DNA of 64,000 nt from Streptomyces noursei (lineage in GTDB: Bacteria; Actinomycetota; Actinomycetes; Streptomycetales; Streptomycetaceae), in assembly GCF_001646665.1 (NCBI RefSeq), contig NZ_LWBU01000249.1:1-64000 (forward strand), in the 5' to 3' direction. The position numbers and the translations under genes were made by a program. Of this stretch, positions 50,989 to 61,159 are shown piece by piece (the stretch's first letter is position 1; every line of letters begins with the position of its first letter). Under the pieces are notes generated by a model. The model had not been told where the DNA came from. It ran no database searches and saw only the letters and a program-made list of their open reading frames with translations.

Positions 50989-52004
50989 TAGCCGAGGACC
51001 ACGACCTCGTCCGCCGCGAAGGTCACCCCCACCACCGCCCCTTCCCCGGGCGCGTCCCGCAGCGGGCACGCCGCCTCCAGGACGGGGCCGGACTCGGGGC
51101 GGAGCCGCACCGCCACGTGGTGGCCCCGGAACGTCCGCCCCTCGACCGTGCAGCGCAGCCCGTCGGCCGGGTCGCCGAGCCGGACGCCCGCGGGCCGCAC
51201 CAGCAGCCGGGCGGCCCCCTGCGCGGTCCCCGCGGGCACCGGGACCTTGCCCCACACGGTGTCGGCCACCGCGCCGGTCACCGTCGCCGCCACCACGTTG
51301 TCGAAGCCCAGGAACCGGGCGACGAACTCGGAGGCCGGCCGCCGCCACACCTGAAGCGGCGTACCGCTCTGGGCGATGCGCCCGTCGCGCATGACGACCA
51401 CCCGGTCGGCGAGCGCGAACGCCTCGCCCTGGTCGTGCGTGACGGCCAGCACGGTGGTGCCGAGCCGCCCGAACAGCTGCCGCAGCTCCACCACCAGGCG
51501 CTCGCGCAGCCCCCGGTCGAGCTGGCCGAGCGGTTCGTCGAGCATCAGCAGCCGGGGGCCGGGGGCCAGCGCCCGGGCGAGCGCGACGCGCTGCTGCTCG
51601 CCGCCGGACAGCGCGGCGACGGCCCGCCCCCCGGCGCCCGGCAGGCCGACGAGGTCCAGCAGCTCCGCCACCCGGGCGGCCTGCTCCTTGCGGGAGGCGC
51701 CGCGCACGCGCAGCCCGAACGCGACGTTCCCGGCGACGTCCCGCTGCGGGAAGAGCTGGTGGTCCTGGAACATCAGGCCGACGCCCCGCCGGTGCACGGG
51801 CACGCCGGCCTGGTCGGCGCCGTCCAGCAGCACCCGGCCGGCGTCCACCGGCTTGAGCCCGGCCACCACCCGCAGCAGGGTCGACTTGCCGCTGCCGCTC
51901 GGCCCGAGCACGCACACGATCTCGTGGTCGGCGACCTCCAGCGACACCGCGTCCACGGCGGCGCGTGCTCCGAAGCGTACGGTCACGTCCTCAAGGACCA
52001 GCAT
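50988..52004 (-). CDS. Thiamine-type ABC transporter ATP-binding protein
   Basis: The product is 338 residues. Walker A GPSGSGKST, Q-loop MFQDHQLFPQRDV, signature LSGGEQQRVALARAL, Walker B LLMLDEPLGQLD and H-loop VTHDQ are intact. A C-terminal TOBE-like domain follows (about 230-335). The ATG at 52004 has GGGGAG eight bases upstream; a GTG two codons earlier overlaps the permease stop. It is the last gene of a riboswitch-controlled operon, so it should energise uptake of thiamine or a thiamine precursor. Confidence 0.9.
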   Translation of the reverse strand: MLVLEDVTVRFGARAAVDAVSLEVADHEIVCVLGPSGSGKSTLLRVVAGLKPVDAGRVLLDGADQAGVPVHRRGVGLMFQDHQLFPQRDVAGNVAFGLRVRGASRKEQAARVAELLDLVGLPGAGGRAVAALSGGEQQRVALARALAPGPRLLMLDEPLGQLDRGLRERLVVELRQLFGRLGTTVLAVTHDQGEAFALADRVVVMRDGRIAQSGTPLQVWRRPASEFVARFLGFDNVVAATVTGAVADTVWGKVPVPAGTAQGAARLLVRPAGVRLGDPADGLRCTVEGRTFRGHHVAVRLRPESGPVLEAACPLRDAPGEGAVVGVTFAADEVVVLG

Positions 52005-52006
52005 GG

Positions 52007-53698
52007 TCACAGCTCCCCGGAGCGGTCGGCACGGATACGTTCGAGCAGCAGCAGGGCCACCGCGCACACCACCATCAGGATCGTCGAGAGGGCCATGGCC
52101 TGGCCGTAGTTCAGTTCGCCGGGCCGGCCCAGGAGGCGGGCGACGGCGACCGGCAGGGTCGGGTTGTCGGGGCGGGCGATGAAGACCGTCGCCCCGAACT
52201 CGCCCAGCGACACGGCGAACGCGAACCCCGCCGCCACCGCGAGCGCCCGCCCCACCAGCGGCAGGTCCACCTCGCGCCACACCCGCCACGGCGACGCGCC
52301 CAGCACGGCCGCGGCCTCCCGCAGCCGCGCGTCCACCGCGCGCAGCACGGGCAGCATGGTGCGTACGACGAAGGGCACTCCGACCAGGGCCTGGGCGAGC
52401 GGCACCAGGAGCCATGAGGAGCGCAGGTCCAGCGGCGGCTCGTCGAGGGTGATCAGGAACCCGAACCCCACGGTCACCGCGGACACCCCGAGCGGCAGCA
52501 TCAGCAGCGCGTCGAAGCCGCGCACGAGCCGGCCCGCCCTGCGGGTCAGCGCGGCGGCGGCGAGCCCGCCGACGAGCACCGCGATCGCGGTCGCCGCCGC
52601 GGCGTACTCCAGCGAGTTCCCGATGGCCTCGACCGGCGGTACGAGGAACGTCCCGCCGCCCGCGTCGACGTGCTGGAGCGCCCGGTAGTAGCCGAGGCCC
52701 CCGTCGAAGGACCGCTCGACGAGCACCCCCAGCGGGAGCAGGAGCAGCAGGAGCACCGTGAGCAGCACCCCGCCGAGGAGCGCCCACTGCCCCGGTCCGC
52801 GCGGCCGCCGGGCGGTCGAGCGCGGGTCCACCAGCTTCAGCGCGGTCTCCCGCCGGCGTACCGTCCGGGCGTGCACGGCGAGGATCGCGCCGACGGCGGC
52901 GAACTGCACGAGCGTGAGCACCGCCGCCGCCCGCAGGTCGAGCAGCTGCGCGGTCTGCCGGTAGATCTCTGCCTCCAGCGTCCGGTACGCGGGCCCGCCG
53001 AGGATCTGCACGATGCCGAAGGAGGTGTACGTGAAGAGGAACACCATCAGCGCGGCGGCGGCCACGGCGGGCGCGAGCGCGGGCAGCGTCACCCGCCGCC
53101 ACGCGCCGAGGCGGGACGCCCCCAGCACCCGCGCCGCCTCCTCCTGGCGCGGGTCGAGCTGCGCCCACAGGCCGCCGACCGTCCGGACGACGACGGCGTA
53201 GTTGAAGAACACGTGGGCGAGGAGGACGGCCCACACGGTGGTGTCGAGCCGTACGCCCCACATCTCGTCCAGGAGCCCGCCCCGGCCGAGGAGCGCGAGG
53301 AACGCGGTGCCGACGACGACGGTCGGCAGGACGAACGGCACGGTGACGACCGCCCGCAGCAGCGCCTTGCCGGGGAAGTCGAAGCGTGCGAGGACGTACG
53401 CGCCGGGCAGGGCGACCAGCAGGGTGAGCGCGGTCGAGGCGAGCGCCTGCCAGGTGGTGAACCAGAGCACGCCGGCGATGTCCGGGCGGCCCAGGACGTC
53501 GACGAGCCGCCCGGCCTGCCAGGCGCCGTCCTCGGTCCGCAGGCCGCGGCCGACGATCGCGGCGACGGGGAGGGCGAAGAAGACGGCGAAGAACGCCACG
53601 GGCAGGGCCATCAGCCCCGCCCGCAGCGCCCCCGCCCGCAGCGCCGCGCGCCTGCGGGTGGCTACTTCAGGACGAGCGAGGACCACGTCTGGATCCAC
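52007..53698 (-). CDS. Thiamine-type ABC transporter permease, two fused halves (ThiP-like)
   Basis: This 563-residue protein has about twelve helices. It carries two permease EAA loops, EEAARVLGASRLGAWRRVTLPAL near residue 205 and REAAAVLGASPWRVWREVDLPL near 480. Such fused permeases are typical of ThiP and iron(III) FbpB/CysTW-like importers. The riboswitch upstream favours thiamine. The GTG start gives a 37-bp overlap with the binding-protein gene; GTG four codons later is an alternative. Neither has a strong ribosome site. Confidence 0.9.
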   Translation of the reverse strand: MDPDVVLARPEVATRRRAALRAGALRAGLMALPVAFFAVFFALPVAAIVGRGLRTEDGAWQAGRLVDVLGRPDIAGVLWFTTWQALASTALTLLVALPGAYVLARFDFPGKALLRAVVTVPFVLPTVVVGTAFLALLGRGGLLDEMWGVRLDTTVWAVLLAHVFFNYAVVVRTVGGLWAQLDPRQEEAARVLGASRLGAWRRVTLPALAPAVAAAALMVFLFTYTSFGIVQILGGPAYRTLEAEIYRQTAQLLDLRAAAVLTLVQFAAVGAILAVHARTVRRRETALKLVDPRSTARRPRGPGQWALLGGVLLTVLLLLLLPLGVLVERSFDGGLGYYRALQHVDAGGGTFLVPPVEAIGNSLEYAAAATAIAVLVGGLAAAALTRRAGRLVRGFDALLMLPLGVSAVTVGFGFLITLDEPPLDLRSSWLLVPLAQALVGVPFVVRTMLPVLRAVDARLREAAAVLGASPWRVWREVDLPLVGRALAVAAGFAFAVSLGEFGATVFIARPDNPTLPVAVARLLGRPGELNYGQAMALSTILMVVCAVALLLLERIRADRSGEL

Positions 53699-54753
53699 CC
53701 GTCACGCTTCTCGGCGATCTTCTCCGGGGCGACGGTGTACGGCTCGGCGACCTCGGCGCCGTGCTTCGTGAACAGCTCCGGCAGCTTGGCGTCCTTCACC
53801 ACCGGGTTCACGAACATCTGGAGCGGCATGTCCTCCTGGAACGTCTTGCCGATCAGGAAGTCGATGAGCGCCTTGCCGCCCTCGGCGTTCTTCGCCCCCG
53901 TCAGCAGGCCGGCGAACTCGGTCTGCTGGAAGCACGTCCCGGTGGAGACGCCGGTCGGCGCCTCGGCCGGCTGCGGCTCGGAGTACAGCACCTCGACGGG
54001 CGGGCTGGAGGCGTAGGACACGACGAGGGGCCGGTCGCCCTTGGCCTTCCTGCCGCCGGCGGAGCCGGAGAACTCCTGGTTGTAGGCGAGCTCCCAGCTG
54101 TCGACGACCTTGACGCCGTTGGCCTTCAGCTTCTTCCAGTAGTCCTGCCAGCCGTCGTCGCCGTACTTGGCCGCCGTACCGAGCAGGAAGCCCAGGCCCG
54201 GCGAGGAGCGCTCGGGGTTCTCGACGACGAGGAGGTCCTTGTACGCGGGCTTCGCGAGGTCGTCGAAGGTCTGCGGCGGCGCCAGCTTCTTGTCGGCGAA
54301 GTACTTCTTGTCGTAGTTGACGCAGATCTCGCCGGTGTCGACGGGCGTCACGCGGTGCTTGTCCTTGTCGAGCCGGACGGTGTCGGGGACCCGGTCCAGG
54401 CCCTTGGCCTCGTACGGCTCGAAGAGGCCGTTGTCGAGGGCGCGGGACAGCAGGGTGTTGTCGACGCCGAAGAAGACGTCGCCCTGCGGGGCGCCCTTGG
54501 TGAGGATCGCCTTGTTGACGGCCTCGCCGGCGTCGCCGCTCTTGAGGACCTTGACGGTGTAGCCGGTCCGCTTGGTGAACTCCTTCAGGACCGCCGGGGA
54601 GGCGTTGAAGGAGTCGTGGCTGACGAGCGTCACGGTCTTCGACCCCGTACCGCTGTCGGACGCCTTGTCCGACCCGCCGCCGCAGGCGGTGAGCGTCGTG
54701 ACGCCCAGCGCGGCGGCGAGGGTGCCGACCGCGATCTTCTTGGTGGTGCTCAC
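53662..54753 (-). CDS. Thiamine-type ABC transporter substrate-binding lipoprotein (ThiB-like)
   Basis: The product is 363 residues. A lipoprotein signal ends TTLTAC with Cys 24. The mature protein has VTLVSHDSFNASPAVLKEFTKRTGYTVKVL and the GDVFFGVDNTLLSRAL segment, which is characteristic of ThiB-type binding proteins. DTGEICVNYDKKYF also fits. The GTG follows AGGAGGAATCTCA. It is the first gene after the TPP riboswitch and attenuator, so it is repressed when thiamine pyrophosphate is plentiful. Confidence 0.93.
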   Translation of the reverse strand: MSTTKKIAVGTLAAALGVTTLTACGGGSDKASDSGTGSKTVTLVSHDSFNASPAVLKEFTKRTGYTVKVLKSGDAGEAVNKAILTKGAPQGDVFFGVDNTLLSRALDNGLFEPYEAKGLDRVPDTVRLDKDKHRVTPVDTGEICVNYDKKYFADKKLAPPQTFDDLAKPAYKDLLVVENPERSSPGLGFLLGTAAKYGDDGWQDYWKKLKANGVKVVDSWELAYNQEFSGSAGGRKAKGDRPLVVSYASSPPVEVLYSEPQPAEAPTGVSTGTCFQQTEFAGLLTGAKNAEGGKALIDFLIGKTFQEDMPLQMFVNPVVKDAKLPELFTKHGAEVAEPYTVAPEKIAEKRDGWIQTWSSLVLK

Positions 54754-54790
54754 TGAGATTCCTCCTGGGTGTGACCAGGAAGAGACGCGG

Positions 54791-54822
54791 CCCTGCCCGC
54801 CGGAACCGTCCGGCGGGCAGGG
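54791..54822 (-). terminator. Riboswitch-linked attenuator hairpin
   Basis: A perfect 13-bp inverted repeat (CCCTGCCCGCCGG) with a 6-nt loop lies between the TPP aptamer and the thiB-like start. It is well placed to stop transcription when the aptamer is ligand-bound. The first arm does not obviously pair with the aptamer, so the anti-terminator is not identified. Confidence 0.75.
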
Positions 54823-54842
54823 CGCAACAGCTCGAGTAACGA

Positions 54843-54951
54843 CCGAACTTCCTACCCAGAATGACCTGGGCGAGGTTCAGAGGGTCTGCGGCCGCCGCGT
54901 CGGATGAAAAGCGTGTGCCGCACTCTCAGCGCTGTGGCGCTCCCCTGTCGG
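54843..54951 (-). ncRNA. TPP riboswitch (THI element)
   Basis: On the minus strand the sequence shows the conserved THI-box blocks in order: GACAGGGGAGC (P1/P2 entry), GCTGAGAGTGCGG, ACCCTCTGAACCT and CAGGTCATTCTGGGTAGGAAG. CCGA and TCGG at the ends can close P1. GCTGAGA and CTGAACCT are the pyrimidine- and diphosphate-sensing cores. It precedes the three-gene ABC operon, identifying it as thiamine-responsive. Confidence 0.93.
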
Positions 54952-54985
54952 AATATGCAGGTGTGTTCGAGCTCAGACTACAAGC

Positions 54986-56098
54986 TCACCGCTCGGCGGC
55001 CGCGAGCTGTCCACAGGCACCGTCGATCTCCTGTCCGCGGGTGTCACGGACGGTGACGGGCACGCCGTGGGCGGCGATCGCCTCGACGAACGCCTTCTCG
55101 TCCTCGGGCCGCGACGCGGTCCACTTCGACCCCGGCGTCGGGTTGAGCGGGATGAGGTTGACGTGCACGCGCTTGCCCTTGAGCAGCCGCCCCAGCAGGT
55201 CGCCCCGCCACGCCTGGTCGTTGATGTCGCGGATGAGGGCGTACTCGATGGAGACACGGCGGCCGGACTTCTCCGCGTACTCCCAGGCGGCGTCCAGCAC
55301 CTCCCGGACCTTCCAGCGGGTGTTCACCGGCACGAGGGTGTCGCGCAGCTCGTCGTCGGGGGCGTGCAGCGACACCGCGAGGCGGCACTTGAAGCCCTCG
55401 TCGGCGAACCGGAGCATCGCGGGGACGAGACCGACGGTGGAGACGGTGATGCCTCGCTGCGACAGCCCGAGCCCGTCCGGTTCGGGGTCGGTGAGGCGGC
55501 GGATGGCGCCGACGACGCGGTTGTAGTTGGCGAGCGGCTCGCCCATGCCCATGAAGACGACGTTGGACAGCCGTGCCGGTCCTCCGGGCACCTCGCCGTC
55601 CCGGAGCGCCCGCATGCCGTCGACGATCTGGTGCACGATCTCGGCGGTGGACAGGTTCCGGTCGAGGCCGGCCTGGCCGGTGGCGCAGAACGGACAGTTC
55701 ATGCCGCAGCCGGCCTGGGAGGAGATGCACATGGTGACGCGGTCGGGGTAGCGCATCAGGACGGACTCCACGAGGGTGCCGTCATGCAGCCGCCACAGCG
55801 TCTTGCGGGTGGTGTCGTCGTCGCACGAGATGTGCCGGACGACCGACATCAGGTCGGGCAGCAGCTCCGCGGCGAGCTTCTCGCGGGAGGCGGCGGGGAT
55901 GTCCGTCCACTCGGCCGGGTCGTGCGCGTAGCGCGCGAAGTAGTGCTGGGACAGCTGCTTGGCGCGGAACGGCTTCTCGCCGATCGCGGCGACGGCCTCC
56001 TTGCGCTCGGCGGGCGAGAGGTCGGCGAGGTGCCGCGGTGGCTTCTTGGCTCCGCGCGGGGCGACGAAGGTGAGCTCTCCCGGTGCGGGGCGTGGCAT
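54986..56098 (-). CDS. rlmN: Dual-specificity 23S rRNA/tRNA adenine C2-methyltransferase
   Basis: This 370-residue radical-SAM enzyme methylates A2503 of 23S rRNA and A37 of some tRNAs. The iron-sulfur motif CGMNCPFC has C131, C135 and C138. The [10 protein letters not shown] segment, the [11 protein letters not shown] block and the C-terminal GACGQL Cys (about 362) used in methyl transfer are all present. The ATG follows GAGGAG. The frame is open far upstream, but that part overlaps cdsA antisense-like sequence and is not coding. Confidence 0.96.
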   Translation of the reverse strand: MPRPAPGELTFVAPRGAKKPPRHLADLSPAERKEAVAAIGEKPFRAKQLSQHYFARYAHDPAEWTDIPAASREKLAAELLPDLMSVVRHISCDDDTTRKTLWRLHDGTLVESVLMRYPDRVTMCISSQAGCGMNCPFCATGQAGLDRNLSTAEIVHQIVDGMRALRDGEVPGGPARLSNVVFMGMGEPLANYNRVVGAIRRLTDPEPDGLGLSQRGITVSTVGLVPAMLRFADEGFKCRLAVSLHAPDDELRDTLVPVNTRWKVREVLDAAWEYAEKSGRRVSIEYALIRDINDQAWRGDLLGRLLKGKRVHVNLIPLNPTPGSKWTASRPEDEKAFVEAIAAHGVPVTVRDTRGQEIDGACGQLAAAER

Positions 56099-56238
56099 GA
56101 CCTGGTACTCCTCAGGAAAGACGAGGCCGCGGTACGTGAGCCGGGTGACCTCACCGGATGATCCCCGCGCGGGCCGCGGGGCCGAAAGGGCCCGCCGCGA
56201 CCGTGCGACGAGCCCTTCCAGGGTAACCGGCTCGCGGT

Positions 56239-57429
56239 TCAGCCTGTTCCGACGAAGATCACCAGCAGCAGCCACACCACCGGGGCGGTCGGCAGGAGCG
56301 AGTCGAGGCGGTCCATGATGCCGCCGTGACCGGGCAGGAGCGTGCCCATGTCCTTGATGCCGAGGTCCCGCTTGATCATCGACTCGCCGAGGTCGCCCAG
56401 CGTCGCGCTGGCGGCGACGGCGAGGCCCAGCAGCAGCCCCTGCCACCAGGTGCCGCCGTCGATGGCGAACTCCATGCACAGCGCACCGGCGGCCATCGCG
56501 AACGCCACCGCGCCGAGGAGCCCCTCGCGGGTCTTGCCGGGGCTGATGCGCGGCGCCAGCTTGTGCTTCCCGAACCGCCAGCCGACGGCGTACGCGCCGG
56601 TGTCGCTGACCACCGTCAGGAGCAGGAAGGTCAGCACCCGCCACGCACCGTCGTCGGCGGTGAGCATCAGCGCCACGAACGTCGCCAGGAACGGCACGTA
56701 GAACGCGGCGAACACCCCGGCCGTGACGTCCTTCAGATAGCCCTCGGGGGGCTCGGTCATCCGCCACACGAGCACGGCGAGCGCCGTGAGCGCCATGGCC
56801 ACCCAGGCGCCCTCGGGCCCGCGCACGTACCCGGCCACGACCATGGCCGCGCCGCCGACGGCGAGCGGCACGAGCGGGGCCTTGATGGACTTGCGCTCCT
56901 GAAGGCGGGAGGTCAGCTCCCACAGCCCGACCACCACGGCGACGGCTATCACGCCGACGAACACGGCCTTGACGACGAAGAGCGACGCGACGATCACCGC
57001 GCCGAGACCGACACCCACCCCTATGGCGGCCCGCAGGTCGCGGCCGGCCCGCTTCTTCTGCTTCCGGTGCGGAGGCTGCGGGGCTCCCGCCTGCGAGCTG
57101 GGCATGGGCTCCTGCGGATTCTCCGGCTGCGGCTGCGGCGCGTACGGCTGCTGCGGGCCGTACGGCGCCTGGTCCGGCTGCGGCATCTCGTCACGGAACG
57201 GGGGACCGCTCAGCGGAGCGGTCCCCCGGTCGCGGTCGTCCTGGTCTCCGCCGGAGTCTCCACCGGCGGGAACGTCGGGCACGATGGGCATGGGCCGAGT
57301 CTGCTGCGCCTCATGCCCGTCGTAGGCGGGACCCGCCGGGGCTGCCGGAGCGAACCCCGGGTGGTACCCCTGGTCGGGCGGACCCCATTGACCGCCTCTC
57401 GGCGGGGCCCCCCAGGAAGAGTCGTTCAT
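56239..57429 (-). CDS. cdsA: Phosphatidate cytidylyltransferase
   Basis: The product is 396 residues and makes CDP-diacylglycerol for phospholipid synthesis. The N-terminal ~130 residues are a Pro/Gln-rich cytoplasmic extension typical of Streptomyces CdsA. Eight or so membrane helices follow. The family signature is intact: [30 protein letters not shown] and [18 protein letters not shown]...[14 protein letters not shown]. The ATG overlaps the frr stop by one base (TGATG), so it is translationally coupled to frr. Confidence 0.95.
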   Translation of the reverse strand: MNDSSWGAPPRGGQWGPPDQGYHPGFAPAAPAGPAYDGHEAQQTRPMPIVPDVPAGGDSGGDQDDRDRGTAPLSGPPFRDEMPQPDQAPYGPQQPYAPQPQPENPQEPMPSSQAGAPQPPHRKQKKRAGRDLRAAIGVGVGLGAVIVASLFVVKAVFVGVIAVAVVVGLWELTSRLQERKSIKAPLVPLAVGGAAMVVAGYVRGPEGAWVAMALTALAVLVWRMTEPPEGYLKDVTAGVFAAFYVPFLATFVALMLTADDGAWRVLTFLLLTVVSDTGAYAVGWRFGKHKLAPRISPGKTREGLLGAVAFAMAAGALCMEFAIDGGTWWQGLLLGLAVAASATLGDLGESMIKRDLGIKDMGTLLPGHGGIMDRLDSLLPTAPVVWLLLVIFVGTG

Positions 57430-57986
57430 CAGACCTCGAGCAGCTCGGCTTCCTTGTGCTTGAGCAGCTCGTCCACCTGCGCGACGTACTTCGCGGTGGT
57501 GTCGTCGAGCTCCTTCTCCGCGCGGCGGCCCTCGTCCTCGCCGACCTCGCCGTCCTTGACGAACTTGTCGATCGTCTCCTTGGACTTGCGGCGGACCGAG
57601 CGGATCGAGATCTTGGCGTCCTCGGCCTTGCCCTTGGCGACCTTGATGTACTCGCGGCGGCGCTCCTCGGTCAGCTCGGGGAACACCACTCGGATGATGT
57701 TGCCGTCGTTGCTCGGGTTGACGCCGAGGTCCGAGTCGCGGATGGCCTGCTCGATGTTGCGCAGCGCGCTCTTGTCGAACGGGGTCACCACGGCCATGCG
57801 GGGCTCCGGCACGGAGAACGACGCCAGCTGGTTGATCGGCGTGGTGGCACCGTAGTAGTCGGCCACGATCTTGTTGAACATGGCCGGGTGCGCACGCCCG
57901 GTACGGATCGCGGCGAAGTCCTCCTTGGCGACCAGGACGGCCTTCTCCATCTTCTCCTCTGCTTCGAGGAGGGTCTCTTCGATCAC
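57429..57986 (-). CDS. frr: Ribosome recycling factor
   Basis: The product is 185 residues, the normal RRF length. It carries the typical [22 protein letters not shown] start, the [16 protein letters not shown] middle and the [29 protein letters not shown] region. With EF-G it splits the post-termination ribosome. The GTG start follows AGGAGCAAGTG; a GTG one codon earlier is possible. It lies between pyrH and cdsA in the conserved rpsB-tsf-pyrH-frr-cdsA order. Confidence 0.97.
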   Translation of the reverse strand: MIEETLLEAEEKMEKAVLVAKEDFAAIRTGRAHPAMFNKIVADYYGATTPINQLASFSVPEPRMAVVTPFDKSALRNIEQAIRDSDLGVNPSNDGNIIRVVFPELTEERRREYIKVAKGKAEDAKISIRSVRRKSKETIDKFVKDGEVGEDEGRRAEKELDDTTAKYVAQVDELLKHKEAELLEV

Positions 57987-58131
57987 CACTTGCTCCTGCG
58001 TGTCTGTGAGTAGGCCCGGCGTACAAAGGGCTGCGGAACCTGCGTCGCGTCTGTTCCCTGCACGGTGTCCGACCGGCAGGGCTTTGTCCATCCCCTCGCG
58101 GGGCACCCGGGTAGGCCCCCGGGGACCCGGA

Positions 58132-58896
58132 TCAGGTCCTGGTGCCCTGGTCGCTCACGAGAGTGCCGATCTTCTCACCCTTCACCGCACGCGCGATATT
58201 GCCCGCCGCGAGCAGCTCGAAGACGAGGATCGGGAGGTTGTTGTCGCGGCAGAGGGTGATGGCGGTGGCGTCGGCGACCTTGAGGTCGCGGGAGAGCACC
58301 TCGCCGTACTCCAGCGCGTCGAACTTCACCGCGTCGGGGTTGGCCTTGGGGTCGGAGTCGTAGACCCCGTCCACCCCGTTCTTGCCCATGAGGAGGGCTT
58401 CCGCGTCGATCTCCAGGGCGCGCTGGGCCGCGGTGGTGTCGGTGGAGAAGTAGGGCATGCCCATGCCCGCGCCGAAGATCACGACACGGCCCTTCTCCAG
58501 GTGCCGCACCGCCCGCAGCGGGATGTACGGTTCCGCGACCTGCCCCATGGTGATGGCGGTCTGGACCCGGGAGTCGATGCCCTCCTTCTCCAGGAAGTCC
58601 TGGAGGGCGAGGCAGTTCATGACCGTACCGAGCATGCCCATGTAGTCGGAGCGGGCCCGGTCCATGCCGCGTACCTGAAGCTCCGCCCCGCGGAAGAAGT
58701 TGCCGCCGCCGATCACGACCGCGATCTCCGCGCCGTCGCGGACGACCGCGGCGATCTCGCGTGCGATGGCGTGTACGACGTCGGGATCGACGCCGAGGCC
58801 ACCACCGCCGGCGAACGCCTCGCCGGACAGCTTCAGCATGAAGCGGCCGGCCTTGTTACCGGTGTTGTCGTCGCCCTGTGCGGCGCCCTGGTTCAT
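58132..58896 (-). CDS. pyrH: Uridylate kinase
   Basis: The product is 254 residues. UMP kinase signatures are [46 protein letters not shown] and [13 protein letters not shown], of the amino-acid-kinase fold. It phosphorylates UMP to UDP in pyrimidine nucleotide synthesis. The ATG (MNQGAAQ) follows GAGGAGATCTCC. It is upstream of frr with a 145-bp gap and is separated from tsf by a terminator hairpin. Confidence 0.97.
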   Translation of the reverse strand: MNQGAAQGDDNTGNKAGRFMLKLSGEAFAGGGGLGVDPDVVHAIAREIAAVVRDGAEIAVVIGGGNFFRGAELQVRGMDRARSDYMGMLGTVMNCLALQDFLEKEGIDSRVQTAITMGQVAEPYIPLRAVRHLEKGRVVIFGAGMGMPYFSTDTTAAQRALEIDAEALLMGKNGVDGVYDSDPKANPDAVKFDALEYGEVLSRDLKVADATAITLCRDNNLPILVFELLAAGNIARAVKGEKIGTLVSDQGTRT

Positions 58897-58923
58897 GGAG
58901 ATCTCCTCGTGCACATACGAAGA

Positions 58924-58966
58924 AGGCCATTGCCGGTGGGTGCTGTTGTCCCTACGGCAATGGCCT
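58924..58966 (-). terminator. Terminator after tsf
   Basis: A perfect 12-bp inverted repeat (AGGCCATTGCCG / CGGCAATGGCCT) with a 19-nt loop lies 90 bp beyond tsf and just before pyrH. Confidence 0.8.
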
Positions 58967-59055
58967 CCTCGTCAGATCTGTGGCCGCCGGCGCTGACGCG
59001 ACCGACCGTCCACTGGGAAAACCCTAGCGGGATCCCGTGTCGAGCGCGTACCGGC

Positions 59056-59892
59056 TCAGATGCCGACCTTGATGCGGCTGAAGCGCTTCAGGGTGACACC
59101 GGCCTCGTCCAGGACCTTCTGGACGGACTTCTTGTTGTCGAGCGCGTACGGCTGACCCAGGAGGGTGGCGTCCTTGAAGAAGCCGTTGAGGCGACCCTCG
59201 ACGATCTTCGGGAGCGCGGCCTCGGGCTTGCCCTCGGCGCGGGTGGTCTCCTCGGCGACGCGGCGCTCGGCCTCGACGACCTCGGCCGGGACGTCGTCCT
59301 TGGAGAGGTACTTCGGGGCGAAGGCGGCGATGTGCTGCGCGATGCCCTTGGCGACCTCGGCGTTCTCCTTGTCGAGCTCGACGAGGACACCGATCTGCGG
59401 GGGAAGGTCGGGCATCGTGCGGTGCATGTAGGCCGCGACGTAACCACCGGAGAACTGCGCGAAGCGGTCGAGGACGATCTTCTCGCCGAGGTTGGCGTTG
59501 GCCTCGTCGACGTACGCCTGGACGGTCTTGCCGGCCTCGATCTCGGACGCGAGCAGCGCCTCGATGTCGGCGGGGGACGTCTTGGCGACGTGCTCGGCCA
59601 GGGCCTTGGCGACGCTCTGGAACTTCTCGCCCTTGGCGACGAAGTCCGTCTCGCACTTCAGCTCGACGATGACACCGGAGGTGTTGTCGTCGGCGATCAC
59701 GGAGACGACGGCGCCGTTCTCGGCGGAGCGGCCCTCGCGCTTGGCGACGCCCTTCTGGCCCTTGATGCGCAGCGCCTCGACGGCCTTGTCGACGTTGCCC
59801 TCGGACTCGTCGAGCGCCTTCTTGCAGTCCATCATGCCGGCGCCGGTGAGCTCGCGGAGCTTCTTGACGTCAGCGGCGGTGTAGTTCGCCAT
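59056..59892 (-). CDS. tsf: Elongation factor Ts
   Basis: The product is 278 residues. The N-terminal domain has MANYTAADVKKLRELTGAGM followed by MDCKKALDES, and the core has KCETDFVAKGEKF, both hallmarks of EF-Ts. It acts as guanine-nucleotide exchange factor for EF-Tu. It is downstream of rpsB, as is usual, with a hairpin in the 99-bp gap that could reduce its level relative to S2. Confidence 0.98.
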   Translation of the reverse strand: MANYTAADVKKLRELTGAGMMDCKKALDESEGNVDKAVEALRIKGQKGVAKREGRSAENGAVVSVIADDNTSGVIVELKCETDFVAKGEKFQSVAKALAEHVAKTSPADIEALLASEIEAGKTVQAYVDEANANLGEKIVLDRFAQFSGGYVAAYMHRTMPDLPPQIGVLVELDKENAEVAKGIAQHIAAFAPKYLSKDDVPAEVVEAERRVAEETTRAEGKPEAALPKIVEGRLNGFFKDATLLGQPYALDNKKSVQKVLDEAGVTLKRFSRIKVGI

Positions 59893-59943
59893 GATCTGTA
59901 AGTCTCTTTCGAAGTCTGGAAGATCTACGAAGATCTACGGGTG

Positions 59944-59974
59944 GACGGCGGGGGCCACGCGTGCCCCCGCCGTC
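59944..59974 (-). terminator. Attenuator/terminator between rpsB and tsf
   Basis: A perfect 12-bp inverted repeat (GACGGCGGGGGC) with a 7-nt loop lies 18 bp past the rpsB stop. It may adjust the ratio of S2 to EF-Ts. Confidence 0.75.
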
Positions 59975-59991
59975 GATCCGAACCCTGAGGG

Positions 59992-60906
59992 TCAGGCCTG
60001 CTCGGCGTCCGCGGCCGGAGCCTCGTCGGCCGGAGCGGCCTCGGCGGCGGGGGCCTCGGCCTCGGCCGGAGCCTCGGCGGCGGCCTCGGCCGGCTTCTCG
60101 GCGGCCTCGTCGGAGTCAGCCTTCTTCTCGCCGCCCTCGAGCAGGTCGCGCTCCCACTCGGCCAGCGGCTCGCCGGCGGCCTTCTCGCCCGGCTTCTGGT
60201 CGCCGGTCGCGGCGCCGGAGCGGGCGATGAGGCCCTCGGCGACGGCGTCGGCGATCACGCGGGTGAGCAGGGTGACGGAGCGGATCGCGTCGTCGTTGCC
60301 CGGGATCTTGTAGTCGACCTCGTCGGGGTCGCAGTTGGTGTCGAGGATCGCGACGACCGGGATGTGGAGCTTGCGCGCCTCACCGACGGCGATGTGCTCC
60401 TTCTTGGTGTCGACGATCCAGACGGCGCTCGGCACCTTCTGCATCTCGCGGATACCACCGAGGGTCTTCTCCAGCTTGGCCTTCTCGCGCGAGAGGACCA
60501 GGAGCTCCTTCTTGGTGAGACCCGAGGCCGCGACGTCCTCGAAGTCGATCGCCTCGAGCTCCTTCAGGCGCTGGAGGCGCTTGTAGACGGTCGAGAAGTT
60601 GGTGAGCATGCCGCCCAGCCAGCGCTGGTTGACGTAGGGCATGCCGACGCGGGTCGCCTGCTCGGCGATCGCCTCCTGCGCCTGCTTCTTGGTGCCGACG
60701 AACATGATGGAGCCGCCGTGGGCGACGGTCTCCTTGACGAACTCGTAGGCGCGGTCGATGTACGACAGCGACTGGAGCAGGTCGATGATGTAGATGCCGT
60801 TGCGCTCGGTGAAGATGAAGCGCTTCATCTTCGGGTTCCAGCGACGGGTCTGGTGACCGAAGTGGACGCCGCTCTCCAGCAGCTCCCGCATCGTGACGAC
60901 GGCCAT
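59992..60906 (-). CDS. rpsB: 30S ribosomal protein S2 with acidic C-terminal extension
   Basis: The product is 304 residues. The canonical S2 core [63 protein letters not shown] and [20 protein letters not shown] is complete by about residue 235. The remaining ~65 residues are an Ala/Glu/Pro repeat tail ([22 protein letters not shown]), common in streptomycetes. The ATG follows AAGGAGATAC. A possible -10 (TACACT on the coding strand, 61047-61052) lies about 140 bp upstream. Confidence 0.98.
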   Translation of the reverse strand: MAVVTMRELLESGVHFGHQTRRWNPKMKRFIFTERNGIYIIDLLQSLSYIDRAYEFVKETVAHGGSIMFVGTKKQAQEAIAEQATRVGMPYVNQRWLGGMLTNFSTVYKRLQRLKELEAIDFEDVAASGLTKKELLVLSREKAKLEKTLGGIREMQKVPSAVWIVDTKKEHIAVGEARKLHIPVVAILDTNCDPDEVDYKIPGNDDAIRSVTLLTRVIADAVAEGLIARSGAATGDQKPGEKAAGEPLAEWERDLLEGGEKKADSDEAAEKPAEAAAEAPAEAEAPAAEAAPADEAPAADAEQA

Positions 60907-61159
60907 GGCCGTATCTCCTTGGTTCTCGGTTATGTCCTGACGCCCCGACGCGCCGTGCCACGAGTGGACCGAAGGGCGCTGCCACGACTTTTGAGGGTGG
61001 TGGCGGGGCGTGCGAAGTCGACCCGGTGGCCCGGGTCGCCAGAAGAAGTGTACGGGACCACGGCACCGCCGGGTGACGGCGCTGTCCACAACCGGCCGGT
61101 GGTCCACAGGCACGGTCCATGATCAGCGGGCCCGCGTGCGTCTGCGCCACATTCGGCGC

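Noticed and set aside
56099-56923. Upstream extension of rlmN into cdsA
   Set aside because: It overlaps cdsA coding sequence in a different frame and has no similarity to RlmN; the ATG at 56098 has a good ribosome site.
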